A stretch of 64,000 nucleotides of DNA from Enterobacter sp. R4-368 (GTDB taxonomy: Bacteria > Pseudomonadota > Gammaproteobacteria > Enterobacterales > Enterobacteriaceae): NCBI RefSeq assembly GCF_000410515.1, contig NC_021500.1, positions 3,596,001-3,660,000 of the forward strand. The letters are read 5' to 3'. Below are positions 18,429 through 27,522 of this stretch, piece after piece (position 1 is the stretch's first letter; each line of letters starts with the position of its first letter). The translations under genes were made by a program, and so were the position numbers. The notes beneath the pieces are model-generated. The model had not been told where the DNA came from and ran no database searches. It worked only from the letters and a program-made list of their open reading frames with translations.

Positions 18429-19028
18429 CTACTCTTCCGAATACATCATCGCAGCCTGAGTGCGGTTATTCACATTCAGACGGCGGAAAATCGATTCCAG
18501 ATGCGCTTTCACCGTGCCCGCGCTGATATTTAAATGGCGGCTAATTTGTTTATTTGACTCCCCGGCGGCCAGTAATTTCAGGATTTCACGCTGGCGTTCA
18601 CTCAGGCGGGCAAGCGCGCTCTGCCCGTTGTCCAGTAACGTAATGCTCTCCTGTGGCAGACAAAACATGCCAAGCGACGCGGTACGGAGCGTTTGCGCGA
18701 TGGTTTCCGGGGGAGAATCACGCCTGATAAACGCCATGGCATGATGATTTAAAAAAAGCCGTAATAATGTCGGCTGACATTTATTCATCAGCATCACTAC
18801 GGGGATATTCGGATGACGACAAGCTAAAATATCCAGCAATTCGAGGCTTGAGGTTTTATTACCATCGCCATCGAGCAGAATTAACGATGCCGGAAATTCA
18901 TTAAGCGTATCATCAATGTCTTTTTGATTATTCAGCCCACGAACTTTTACCTCCGGAATATATTGCGATAGTACTGATGTCATTCCTTCAATAAATATTG
19001 ACTGCTTGTCAATCATGAGTACATGCAT
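18429..19028 (-). CDS. LuxR/NarL-type response regulator
   Basis: A 199-residue protein with a receiver-like N-terminus (LILLDGDG around residue 54 gives the phospho-acceptor region) and a C-terminal LuxR HTH (LSERQREILKLLAAGESNKQ, then GTVKAHLESIFRRL). The conserved receiver lysine seems to be Arg (FIRRDS), so control by phosphorylation may be altered. No sensor kinase is adjacent. It faces the lysozyme/RNase locus and is the obvious candidate regulator of the shared upstream blocks at 14331 and 17692. Confidence 0.85.
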   Translation of the reverse strand: MHVLMIDKQSIFIEGMTSVLSQYIPEVKVRGLNNQKDIDDTLNEFPASLILLDGDGNKTSSLELLDILACRHPNIPVVMLMNKCQPTLLRLFLNHHAMAFIRRDSPPETIAQTLRTASLGMFCLPQESITLLDNGQSALARLSERQREILKLLAAGESNKQISRHLNISAGTVKAHLESIFRRLNVNNRTQAAMMYSEE

Positions 19029-19538
19029 ACATTATCTCCACGTAATAGCGTTCGCCATTGAGACTGGTAATCATCAAAGTATTCAATGAAATGCAAAAAA
19101 AGAAACAGGCTAATTGTCATAGGTCTTTTAACCGATATGACGGTTTAAACATTATTGGATGGTTTAAACTGATGAAGAAAATATTATATATAAAGAATGG
19201 TCGCATTGCTATTTTACGGATTGTTAGCAAGCTTTGTTTTTACAAATATCGGCAGAGTGGCGCGAACGTTTATTTCGCTAGTCGGGTTATTTGCGAGACT
19301 GGCAGAAGAAGGGAAGGTTGAAGTGCTGGCGGATTGTGATGTTGGAAGGGCAGGGGCTGATGTGGAATGTTCAACGATGGGTGCTGGAAGGATGAACGTT
19401 ATGGATCGAAGGGGGCAGCGGGTAAGGGATTAAGAGGTCAAAAAGAGGTTAAGAAGGAAAGGATTTAGAAAGAGAGAGGTGACAGCATGCAGAACGTTGA
19501 TTTTTTCAGCACTTAGCGGCGTATGACAACATCGTGAC
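19029..19538. other. Intergenic region without a supportable gene
   Basis: About 510 bases. Short overlapping reading frames exist (for example 19197-19433, with one hydrophobic segment), but none has a convincing ribosome site or recognisable product. The purine-rich stretch 19300-19480 may be decayed coding sequence next to leuX, a common scar of earlier insertions. Confidence 0.5.
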
Positions 19539-19566
19539 TTGCATAGCCGCCCGCGGCAGGTATAAT
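19539..19566 (+). promoter_or_regulatory. leuX promoter
   Basis: TTGCAT (19539-19544) and a perfect TATAAT (19561-19566), 16 bases apart, lie 27 bases upstream of the mature tRNA. Confidence 0.8.
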
Positions 19567-19593
19567 CCAACACGTTTCCGCATCCCCTTCAGT

Positions 19594-19678
19594 GCCGAAG
19601 TGGCGAAATCGGTAGACGCAGTTGATTCAAAATCAACCGTAGAAATACGTGCCGGTTCGAGTCCGGCCTTCGGCACCA
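19594..19678 (+). tRNA. leuX: tRNA-Leu (anticodon CAA), leuX
   Basis: An 85-nt class II tRNA with encoded CCA. The acceptor stem GCCGAAG pairs with CTTCGGC, the anticodon stem is GTTGA / TCAAC with loop TTCAAAA giving CAA (19628-19630), and there is a long variable arm and the GGTTCGAGTCC T-arm. leuX is a classic integration site for P4-type islands, and both islands here target its 3' end. Confidence 0.97.
19656..19678 (+). repeat. attL of island 1 (leuX 3' end)
   Basis: The 23 bases from the T-arm to CCA recur at 46912-46933 with one G missing near the end. This is the direct repeat expected from integration into leuX. Confidence 0.85.
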
Positions 19679-19691
19679 TCGGAACATCAAT

Positions 19692-19715
19692 AGACGTCAA
19701 CGGACGTCTTTTTTT
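19692..19715 (+). terminator. leuX terminator
   Basis: Stem AGACGTC / GACGTCT with loop AACG, followed by seven T. An analogous but different hairpin (GACCTC / GAGGTC) follows the second att copy at 46948. Confidence 0.9.
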
Positions 19716-19801
19716 GTGCCTGAAATCCAGTATCCGCAAGGCTTTCCTCGCTTTTTCACTCAACCTAAGTCAACCTGATTCAATCTACATCAACTTACTG
19801 A

Positions 19802-19823
19802 TGCGGGTACAACTGCGGGTATA
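19802..19823 (+). promoter_or_regulatory. Integrase arm-type site pair, left end of island 1
   Basis: A tandem pair of GCGGGTA(C/T)A units 11 bases apart lies between att and the integrase gene. The same 22-bp arrangement, with three substitutions, is at 46837-46858 just inside the right end. I infer arm-binding sites for the integrase at 19877. Confidence 0.6.
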
Positions 19824-19876
19824 TCCCGGTTCGATAATGTTTGTACCCACACAGAACCCTTGAAAGGATGCTCATC

Positions 19877-21124
19877 ATGGCTCTGAGTGATGTGAAGGTT
19901 CGTTCGGCTAAGCCTGAAGCAAAAGCCTATAAGCTGACTGACGGTGACGGCATGGTATTGCTGGTTCACCCTAACGGTTCTAAATACTGGCGACTTCGTT
20001 ATCGCTTTGGCGGTAAAGAAAAGATGCTGGCGTTGGGAAAATATCCCGAAGTCTCGCTGGCGGATGCCAGGGCACGGCGGGATGAAGCCCGTAAGCTGTT
20101 AGCTAATGGTGTCGATCCCACTGAGAACAAGAAAGCAGTTAAAGTAGAGCAGGAACAAGAGGCGATAACGTTTGAAGTGGTTGCCAGAGACTGGCATGCC
20201 AGTAATCAGAAGTGGTCTGCATCGCATAGTGCTCGTGTATTGAAAAGCCTCGAAGATAATCTCTTTGCTATTATCGGTAAGCGTAACATTGCTGAATTGA
20301 AGACGCGGGATCTGCTCGTACCTATCAAAGCTGTGGAGTCATCCGGGCGTCTTGAAGTCGCCGCCCGTTTACAGCAGCGGACTACCGCGATTATGCGCTT
20401 TGCCGTTCAGAGCGGTTTAATCGATTACAACCCTGCACAAGAAATTGCCGGTGCGGTTGCTACGGCGAAAAGACAGCATCGTGCGGCACTGGAGCTTAAC
20501 CGTATACCTGAACTACTTCATCGTATTGATCATTACTCCGGCAGGCCTTTAACTCGATTAGCCGTCGAGCTCACTTTGTTAGTGTTTATCCGCTCAAGTG
20601 AACTACGTTTTGCACACTGGTCAGAAGTGGATTTTGAAACAGCCATGTGGACGATTCCTGGTGAGCGTGAACCGCTGGAAGGCGTTAAACACTCTCAGCG
20701 TGGATCCAAGATGAAGACTCCACATCTTGTTCCTTTATCGCAGCAGGCTCTGGCTATTTTGGAAAAGATCAAAAGCATGAATGGGAACCGTGACCTGATC
20801 TTCGTAGGAGATCACGATCCGCGTAAACCCATGAGTGAGAATACGGTTAACAAGGCTCTGCGAGTGATGGGCTATGACACGAAAACGGAGGTCTGTGGGC
20901 ATGGATTCAGGACGATGGCCTGTAGCTCATTGATTGAATCGGGTTTGTGGTCGAGGGATGCTGTAGAAAGGCAGATGAGCCATCAGGAGCGTAGCTCTGT
21001 TAGGGCTGCCTACATCCATAAAGCGGAACATCTGGGGGAGCGCAGGTTGATGTTGCAGTGGTGGGCGGATTATCTGGATGCGAATCGGGAAATAGGGGTA
21101 AGTCCGTTTGATTTTGGAAAGTAA
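19877..21124 (+). CDS. int: P4-type tyrosine integrase of island 1
   Basis: A 415-residue site-specific recombinase for excision and integration at leuX. It has an N-terminal DUF4102 arm-binding domain (residues about 1-95), a core-binding domain, and a catalytic domain with Arg in SSELRFA, the HGFRTM box and the AAYIHK tyrosine. ATG 19877 follows GAAAGGA. The integrase at 47134 is very similar over residues about 100-405 and clearly less so in the first 95, in line with the different arm sites of the two islands. Confidence 0.95.
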   Translation: MALSDVKVRSAKPEAKAYKLTDGDGMVLLVHPNGSKYWRLRYRFGGKEKMLALGKYPEVSLADARARRDEARKLLANGVDPTENKKAVKVEQEQEAITFEVVARDWHASNQKWSASHSARVLKSLEDNLFAIIGKRNIAELKTRDLLVPIKAVESSGRLEVAARLQQRTTAIMRFAVQSGLIDYNPAQEIAGAVATAKRQHRAALELNRIPELLHRIDHYSGRPLTRLAVELTLLVFIRSSELRFAHWSEVDFETAMWTIPGEREPLEGVKHSQRGSKMKTPHLVPLSQQALAILEKIKSMNGNRDLIFVGDHDPRKPMSENTVNKALRVMGYDTKTEVCGHGFRTMACSSLIESGLWSRDAVERQMSHQERSSVRAAYIHKAEHLGERRLMLQWWADYLDANREIGVSPFDFGK

Positions 21125-21591
21125 CACCTAAATATTTTTCTATCATGAATTCGCAAGATAAATGAGAATAATCATGAGGTTAGTGAGCCCATGATGCATA
21201 GCGGCAATGACATTGTGAAAAAGTAGTACGACGCTACTATTGCATAAATTCTCTGTAACCTGTTATAGTCTTCTCACTGACCTAGTACGACGCTACTACC
21301 TAGGTAAGAGAGGGAGTAAATAGCAGTTGCCGCTGCTATTTACCCGAAACATTCTGATTAAAACCGCTCTGAGAGGCTCTAACAAAATGAACGAGAAAAA
21401 ATATCAATCCCTGCGTAAAAAGTCAATAAGTAAGGGGGGGAATATGGCTTGTATTGTTATGCTGGTACACGCGCTCTCCTTTTCCTCATTGCAGATGGAT
21501 TTAGATGTACGTGTTGGGGATGTGAATTGGAAACACTCGATTGTGCTTAAAACTACTGGAGGAAAGGGAGAGTAATCTCCCTAACTTACTT
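21125..21591. other. Region between integrase and orphan hsdS, with a possible small ORF
   Basis: The region contains the operator-promoter unit annotated separately. A short frame, 21387-21575 (62 codons, ending GKGE), has no good ribosome site and no family I recognise. It could be a leader peptide or a small regulator, because its end carries a purine-rich GGAGGAAAGGGAG stretch just before the hsdS-like gene. Confidence 0.4.
21224..21298 (+). promoter_or_regulatory. Promoter flanked by two identical operator copies
   Basis: The 16-mer TAGTACGACGCTACTA occurs at 21224-21239 and again at 21283-21298. Its ends are inverted (TAGTA / TACTA). Between the copies lie TTGCAT (21240-21245) and TATAGT (21264-21269), 18 bases apart. 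This is the layout of a tightly repressed promoter for the downstream hsdS-hsdM pair. The cognate regulator is not identified. Confidence 0.65.
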
Positions 21592-22194
21592 ATGCATAAA
21601 ATTGTTACATTAGAGAGTGTTGCTGAGATCCGCTTAGGGATGCCCTTTAAATCGGCGATACAAGATGCTGGTGAGCAAGGCTCCTGTTATCTTATCCAGA
21701 CGAAAGATATTGGACTTGACGGCATTTTAGATCTAGGTGCTTTAACCTCTGTTATCCCAGAGGGTAATCCTGAGAAGCATTATCTTTTCCCTAATGATAT
21801 TTTATTACGTCTGCGGGGGCCTGTGTTTTCTGCTGGGATTATCGAAGGAAATTTAGGCAAACCAATCATTACGTCCAATCAGTTAGCAGTAATTAGATGT
21901 AATGATAATCTAATACTGCCACATTATTTACATTGGTATATAAACTCTACTTCTGGAAGTAAACATATTCGCAGTTTGAGTGAAGGTACTAGTATTAGTA
22001 AAATTAATTCAAAAACAGTTTCTAAAATGACTGTTAAACTTCCAAATTTGGGGGTTCAAGAAAAGATTGGTTCTATTAATAGAAACTGGAATAAACAAAA
22101 AACAGTTTATAATTCACTAATACAAAATGGTGATATGCTCTTTGATGGTATATGTGAAAGTATCATTAATAGCGAGGAGTTAGAAAATGAGTGA
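21592..22194 (+). CDS. Single-TRD (half-size) type I specificity subunit
   Basis: A 200-residue HsdS-like protein with one target-recognition domain: a start like other TRDs (VTLESVAEIRLGMPFKS), the ILLRLRGP strand, and the end GTSISKINSKTVSKMTVKLPN, a typical TRD-to-helix transition. Normal HsdS has two TRDs in about 400-480 residues. A half subunit could dimerise and read a palindromic target. The start is uncertain: the frame is open from a TTG at 21541, ATG 21592 has a weak ribosome site. It overlaps hsdM by 8 bases and precedes it, the reverse of the usual order. Confidence 0.72.
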   Translation: MHKIVTLESVAEIRLGMPFKSAIQDAGEQGSCYLIQTKDIGLDGILDLGALTSVIPEGNPEKHYLFPNDILLRLRGPVFSAGIIEGNLGKPIITSNQLAVIRCNDNLILPHYLHWYINSTSGSKHIRSLSEGTSISKINSKTVSKMTVKLPNLGVQEKIGSINRNWNKQKTVYNSLIQNGDMLFDGICESIINSEELENE

Positions 22195-23668
22195 GATGAA
22201 GGCGCTTCATGAATCACTTTTACTTGCTTGTGATTTGTTTAGAGGGAAAGTTGACTCATCTTCTTATAAAGATTATATATTTTCAATGTTATTGCTGAAA
22301 TATATTTCTGATGTTAAGGCTGATTATGAATATGATTTAATTAATGAAGAATATTCTGGGTTGTTAGAGATTGTTTCTCGAGTACCAGAGGATGCGAGTT
22401 TTTATAAAATATATCATGAGGCTAAGAATCATGGTGATTATATTGGCGAGAGGATTGACGACTCGCTGAAATTAATTGATCAGGCTATTGATTCTGTCTG
22501 TCAAAGTAGAGGTGGTTATTTATTCGAGTCTATACAATTTGCGACGGTTAATTTTGGTGCAAGATCAGCGAGAGATCGAATGCTTGTTAATTTACTCGCT
22601 ATTTTTGCACGTCCTGAAATGAATTTTGGTTATATTCAAGGTGGTAATGAAAAGATAAAAGTAGCATGTAGATATCTTTTTGAAAAGATTGCATCTGACT
22701 CGGCGATGAGGGGTGGAGATTTTTATACTCCAGAAGGTATTTCGTTACTATTTGCAGAGTTATTGCAGCCTAAGGATGGAGATAGTATTTGTGATCCTAC
22801 TTGTGGATCTGGTTCTCTTTTAATTACCCTAGGGGAAAAAATAAAAAAATCCTTTAAAAGCAATAACTATACCTTGTTTGGTCAAGAGGCTAATAGATCC
22901 AGTTGGGCCTTGGCTAAAATGAATATGATTATCCATAACGAAATTAATAGTCGGATAGAATGGGGGGATGTAATATCTAACCCTCAGCTTCTGGATACAG
23001 ATAATAGATTGATACAGTTTGATGTAGTTGCTTCTAACCCTCCATTCAATATTATCGGTTGGAATCATGATGATTTAATACATAATGATTATGGTCGTTT
23101 TAATTTAGGTTTTCCACCTCAGTCTAAGGGTGATTATGCCTTTATTTTGCACATGATTTCAACACTTAAAAGTGCAACTGGTAGAATGGCCATACTGGTA
23201 TCTCACGGGGTATTGTTCCGTGGAGGTCAAGAGGAGAGTATAAGGAAAAATTTAGTTAGTGAAGGGTTGTTAGATGCGGTAATAGGTCTACCAGATAGGT
23301 TGCTTCTTGGGACAGGGATACCATGCGCCATTTTGATCTTCAGGAGAGATAAAAAACATTCTAATGTTGTGTTCATCGACGCATCTGATTTGGCTAAACC
23401 CGTAAAGGGGCGCAATTTAATAACAAATGAAATCATTGAGAAGGTATCAGAATGCTACTTTGAAAGAAGTAGTATCAGTAATTTTTCACATGTTGCTTCT
23501 TTTGATGAAATACAAGAAAATGATTTTAATTTAAATATATCTCGGTATGTTAAGAAGCATGAGGAGCAGGCTTTTGTTGATCTTGAGAGCTTACGTCAAC
23601 AGCGTGAGGAACTACTATCAACATTGCATGAATTAGAAAGAGAAATGAAAGATTTTATTGATAATTGA
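22187..23668 (+). CDS. hsdM: Type I DNA adenine methyltransferase subunit, orphan (HsdM)
   Basis: A 493-residue N6-adenine methyltransferase. The SAM motif I DPTCGSG is at about residues 203-209 and the catalytic motif IV NPPF at 284-287. The C-terminal coiled coil (residues about 460-490) is where HsdM docks on HsdS. No hsdR is co-directional; the nearest, at 24427, belongs to the convergent operon. It may be a solitary methylation pair or may borrow an R subunit. It is markedly AT-rich compared with flanking genes. Confidence 0.88.
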   Translation: MSEMKALHESLLLACDLFRGKVDSSSYKDYIFSMLLLKYISDVKADYEYDLINEEYSGLLEIVSRVPEDASFYKIYHEAKNHGDYIGERIDDSLKLIDQAIDSVCQSRGGYLFESIQFATVNFGARSARDRMLVNLLAIFARPEMNFGYIQGGNEKIKVACRYLFEKIASDSAMRGGDFYTPEGISLLFAELLQPKDGDSICDPTCGSGSLLITLGEKIKKSFKSNNYTLFGQEANRSSWALAKMNMIIHNEINSRIEWGDVISNPQLLDTDNRLIQFDVVASNPPFNIIGWNHDDLIHNDYGRFNLGFPPQSKGDYAFILHMISTLKSATGRMAILVSHGVLFRGGQEESIRKNLVSEGLLDAVIGLPDRLLLGTGIPCAILIFRRDKKHSNVVFIDASDLAKPVKGRNLITNEIIEKVSECYFERSSISNFSHVASFDEIQENDFNLNISRYVKKHEEQAFVDLESLRQQREELLSTLHELEREMKDFIDN

Positions 23669-23673
23669 TGGAG

Positions 23674-23703
23674 ATGGTTGATGCAATAGTATCAACCATT
23701 TTC
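23674..23703. terminator. Bidirectional terminator between convergent restriction operons
   Basis: A perfect 9-bp stem ATGGTTGAT / ATCAACCAT with loop GCAATAGT, followed by TTTT. Confidence 0.75.
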
Positions 23704-23713
23704 TGATTAAATT

Positions 23714-24427
23714 TCAATATCCCCAGTGATTATAAGCCAAGGGCATCTTATTCAACTTAGCTCTGTGTTCGCGCCAGTTCGGGAGGTACATGTTCATCAG
23801 GCCGATAAAACGCTCATTGTGCTTGCGTTCGTGTAGATGAACTAGCTCGTGAACCACAATGAATTCAAGGCATTCAGGAGGTTTTTTCACCAGTTCGAGA
23901 TTGATCCAGATACGTGCGGTTTGGGGGTTACAGCTACCCCATTTAGTCTTCATTCGCTTGATGCCAACATAACTGGCTTCAACTTTAATTTCCTGCTGCC
24001 ATTTTGCCATTAACTTAGGCAGTCTTTGTTTTAAAATACCGCGATACCACTGGTTGAGAACAGCTTCCCGCTGGGCCGTATCATAATGTGGAGGTACTTT
24101 CATGCGTATCCAACGACCCTGAAGTTTCACTTCAGCGGGCTTATCTACTAAAACTACATCCAGCCGATATCCTCTTCCCCAAAGGTAGTGTGTTTCGCCA
24201 CTACACATTTCTCGTTCACTCTGGCGCGGCTGAGCCTGAAATTGTGCTTGCTGCTGTCGGATCCATACCAGCCTTCTGACAACAGCCATCCTGATAGCTG
24301 TGTCTGACAGTGAGACGGGGGCCGATACTCTCACTCGGCCATCCGGAGGCAGTACGCTGATATGCAGGTTTTTGATTGGCTTACGCTGCAAATCGAGAGT
24401 GAGCTCACCAAAGGTAACCAATGGCAT
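23714..24427 (-). CDS. YgjP-like (DUF45) zinc metallopeptidase
   Basis: A 237-residue M48-type metallopeptidase with the zinc motif HELVH in VVHELVHLHERKHNERF and the typical preceding KTKWGSCN motif. It is the last gene of the type I operon and its start overlaps the hsdR stop by one base. DUF45 proteins commonly accompany type I hsdR genes. One idea is proteolytic control of the restriction subunit, as ClpXP does for HsdR in E. coli, but that is inference. Confidence 0.88.
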   Translation of the reverse strand: MPLVTFGELTLDLQRKPIKNLHISVLPPDGRVRVSAPVSLSDTAIRMAVVRRLVWIRQQQAQFQAQPRQSEREMCSGETHYLWGRGYRLDVVLVDKPAEVKLQGRWIRMKVPPHYDTAQREAVLNQWYRGILKQRLPKLMAKWQQEIKVEASYVGIKRMKTKWGSCNPQTARIWINLELVKKPPECLEFIVVHELVHLHERKHNERFIGLMNMYLPNWREHRAKLNKMPLAYNHWGY

Positions 24428-27400
24428 CAGCGATACTCCTTCTGTGCCTTCACCAGGGCCATTACATCTGCGACCGTCACTGAATAACCTTTAATCTCTT
24501 CCGCGATAGCGAAACTAATCTCGCGTTCTTTAAAACGATCCCCGTACCAGTCGGCCTTTTTGGTGTGACGGACTGCAGCATCTATCTTTGTCACCAAGAC
24601 TTCATCCTGCCCGAGGTTGTCAAACAACGCTTTCTTGGCGAGGGTATCAATACTTGCTGGATAAGTACTTTTACTACCTGACTGCGGATGTTTAACCTGC
24701 TTCGCCAGTTCACGTACGTGCTCCAGATACTCCTGATAGGAAATCGCCTGTTGACGACGAAGTGCGATCAGTTCATCAAGCAACACCGACATTTTTTCGT
24801 AGTATTTCGGGTTGACGGGGTTTTCATCAACAATAGTTCTGCGAACGTTATTTTCAATCGCTTCAGCCATCGCCTCTTGGTTGCCACGCATGTCGGCTGG
24901 AAGTCCATCCAGTGCTTCTTCTCCGCGTTCAATAATCAACTCAAGCAGCCCTAGTTCCTCAAAATCCATAAGAGTTTCACTAGGATCGGCATCCACCCAA
25001 AGATCCAGCATCTGCCGCATACCTGGCTCGAACTGCTTCATGTCCACGAAATCTCCACTGGATATTTTTATTTCGTCGCGGACTTTTGTATAAAACTCAA
25101 CATCAATGCGGATTTGATTTGCCTGCGGCTCGCTATAACCAGCATCTGTTAGCTCACCTGCCAGATTGGTAAAAGCACGGATAAGCTTTGCCACGGATTG
25201 ATACAATGTCAGACGTAAAGCTTCTTTCTCAGATAACTGCTCTATCGACGCCCCTGATTCTCCACAAAAATAATGCTGATAATCAAGTTGATTGCGTGGC
25301 ATTTTTACTGGTTCGCAGAGGGTGCGAACGGCATCCAGAGCACCATCAAGATCGATTTTCGCCTGTTGCAATCGATCCTTCAATAAACCGGCTACATCTT
25401 CTTTGTCGTAGCCATCAAAGGCTTCTGCGGTGTAGTCCTGAACTGTTTTTTCCAATGAGCGGAAAAGGTCTTTATAGTCGACAATATAGCCGTATTCTTT
25501 ATCTTCACCATCCAACCGGTTAACGCGACATATCGCCTGGAAAAGGTTGTGATCAGCCATTTTCTTGTCGATATAGAGGTAAGTTGCTGAAGGAGCATCA
25601 AAGCCAGTTAATAACTTATCAACGACTATCAGAAGGCGCATCTGGCCCGGTTCTTTAATGAAGCGTTGTTTGACCTCTTTTTCAAAATCACTTACACGTT
25701 TGGCTGCTTCAGCCTCAGGCTGTTCAAAATACTCCGCAAGCATTTTGCGATAGATGTTGTACTTGGCCAGTTTCTCAGTCAGTCCTTCACCGCTCTCCTC
25801 GCCTTTAATCTCACTGGCATTTGGCTGGTAGCTCGTCACAATCGCACATTTACCGGCAAAACCAGCTTCACTAAACATCTCATAGCATTTGCAGGCCTGA
25901 TAGACGCTGGAACAAACCAGCATAGCGTTACCGCGGCCGTCGGCGAGTCGTGGCTTTTGTTCAAAATCGAGAAGGATGTCAGCCACAATCTGTTCCAGCC
26001 GCGAGCGGCTCGACAACAGCTTCTGCATCGAAGCCCATTTCTGCTTGAGTTGCTGTTGGCCAAGGCGAGAAAGTTTAGATGTCTTAGCATCAAACCACTG
26101 GTCGACTTTTTTCTGAGATTTGACCCGCTGATCGATGTCACGAGCTTCGTAGCGCAGGTCCAGTACAACCCCATCATTGACTGCTTCATCAAATTTATAA
26201 GTGTGGATATAAGGCCCGAAGACCTCCACTGACTTCTTCTTATCTTTCTTCATCAGCGGGGTACCGGTGAAACCGATAAATTGTGCATCTGGCAAAATGC
26301 TTGTCATTGCCGAATGCAATTTGCCGGATTGGGTTCGGTGGCACTCATCCACAAACACGAATAATTTTCCCTTCGGGCTAAAATCGGCAGGGATATTTCG
26401 TTTCATTTGATCGATAAAATCGTCCGTGTCAGCGTCTTTGTCATCCTCTTCCTGACGACCAAATTTATGCACGAGTGAGCATATAAGCCAGGGTTTGGTT
26501 TGATTCAGGCGAGTCACCAGATCCGCACCGCTCCGAGTGCGAAGGATCTCTTCTTCCACACCGTTAAACACTTTCTCGATCTGTTCATCAAGTTCTGTAC
26601 GGTCGGTAATGATTAAAACTCGGCTATCGGTAATATTTTCTCTGATCCACTTTGCCAGCCAAACCATTGTCAGACTTTTACCACTGCCCTGGGTATGCCA
26701 TATAATCCCGCCTTCATTGCGTTGAATAAACGGTTTTGTTGCAGTGACGCCAAAATATTGGTTATGACGGCAGGTTTTTTTCACTCCAGCATCGAAAACG
26801 ATAAAGTCGTGGATCAATTCCAGCAGGCGCTGTTTATTGCATATCTGAGCCAGGTGACGATCAAGCATGTAGGCGTGAGGTGATTCCGCGGCTTCTTTCC
26901 ATTGAAGGTAATATTTCTCCGGCGTTTCGATTACACCATAGCGAAGCCCTTCTAAATCATTACCGGCCATCACCAATTGGATGGTAGTGAAGAAGTTGCG
27001 GATGAAGGCTTTTTGCTGATTATCGAGGTTTTGGCGGATGCCCTCTGAAACTGAAACTGTAGAACGTTTTAGCTCAATGACACCAAGCGCAATACCGTTA
27101 ACATACAGCACCAAATCCGGGCGCTTTTTATTTTCACCGTTGTAGGTCACTTCTTCAGCTATAGCAAAATCATTGGCTTCTGGATTTTTCCAGTCCACCA
27201 GCCACACGGTTTGATTCTGCTCACCAGCACCTTCTTTATCCTTCACGCCGTAGCGTAGCAGGCGATAGACCTCTTTGTTTGCATCATAGAGGATACGGCC
27301 TTCACCGAGGCTTGCGGCTCGATCTAGTTGACGTAATGCTCTGGCGATTAGGACTTCTGAAACGCCGCATTTCGTTAACCAGGCAGAAACTAAGCCTGGT

Positions 27401-27522
27401 TCGATGTTCCGGTTGTCTTCTCTTTTGTGCCAGTTACCAAGATAGTGATAACCGAGATGATCGGTGAATAACTGGATAACACGTTTTTGTGTCATGCGTT
27501 CACGTTGACCAACACTGTTCAT
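24427..27522 (-). CDS. hsdR: Type I restriction endonuclease subunit HsdR (operon 1)
   Basis: A 1031-residue ATP-dependent translocase-nuclease. The PD-(D/E)XK site is PD135 ... E150-L-K152. Walker A is GSGKS (279-283), the DECH box is at 392-395, and GFTGTP follows. It overlaps the DUF262/DUF1524 gene by four bases. It needs the HsdM and HsdS encoded upstream to cut DNA lacking the host methylation. Confidence 0.96.
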   Translation of the reverse strand: MNSVGQRERMTQKRVIQLFTDHLGYHYLGNWHKREDNRNIEPGLVSAWLTKCGVSEVLIARALRQLDRAASLGEGRILYDANKEVYRLLRYGVKDKEGAGEQNQTVWLVDWKNPEANDFAIAEEVTYNGENKKRPDLVLYVNGIALGVIELKRSTVSVSEGIRQNLDNQQKAFIRNFFTTIQLVMAGNDLEGLRYGVIETPEKYYLQWKEAAESPHAYMLDRHLAQICNKQRLLELIHDFIVFDAGVKKTCRHNQYFGVTATKPFIQRNEGGIIWHTQGSGKSLTMVWLAKWIRENITDSRVLIITDRTELDEQIEKVFNGVEEEILRTRSGADLVTRLNQTKPWLICSLVHKFGRQEEDDKDADTDDFIDQMKRNIPADFSPKGKLFVFVDECHRTQSGKLHSAMTSILPDAQFIGFTGTPLMKKDKKKSVEVFGPYIHTYKFDEAVNDGVVLDLRYEARDIDQRVKSQKKVDQWFDAKTSKLSRLGQQQLKQKWASMQKLLSSRSRLEQIVADILLDFEQKPRLADGRGNAMLVCSSVYQACKCYEMFSEAGFAGKCAIVTSYQPNASEIKGEESGEGLTEKLAKYNIYRKMLAEYFEQPEAEAAKRVSDFEKEVKQRFIKEPGQMRLLIVVDKLLTGFDAPSATYLYIDKKMADHNLFQAICRVNRLDGEDKEYGYIVDYKDLFRSLEKTVQDYTAEAFDGYDKEDVAGLLKDRLQQAKIDLDGALDAVRTLCEPVKMPRNQLDYQHYFCGESGASIEQLSEKEALRLTLYQSVAKLIRAFTNLAGELTDAGYSEPQANQIRIDVEFYTKVRDEIKISSGDFVDMKQFEPGMRQMLDLWVDADPSETLMDFEELGLLELIIERGEEALDGLPADMRGNQEAMAEAIENNVRRTIVDENPVNPKYYEKMSVLLDELIALRRQQAISYQEYLEHVRELAKQVKHPQSGSKSTYPASIDTLAKKALFDNLGQDEVLVTKIDAAVRHTKKADWYGDRFKEREISFAIAEEIKGYSVTVADVMALVKAQKEYR

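Noticed and set aside
19197..19433. Short frame with one hydrophobic segment before leuX
   Set aside because: No good ribosome site, purine-rich low-complexity second half, no family likeness.
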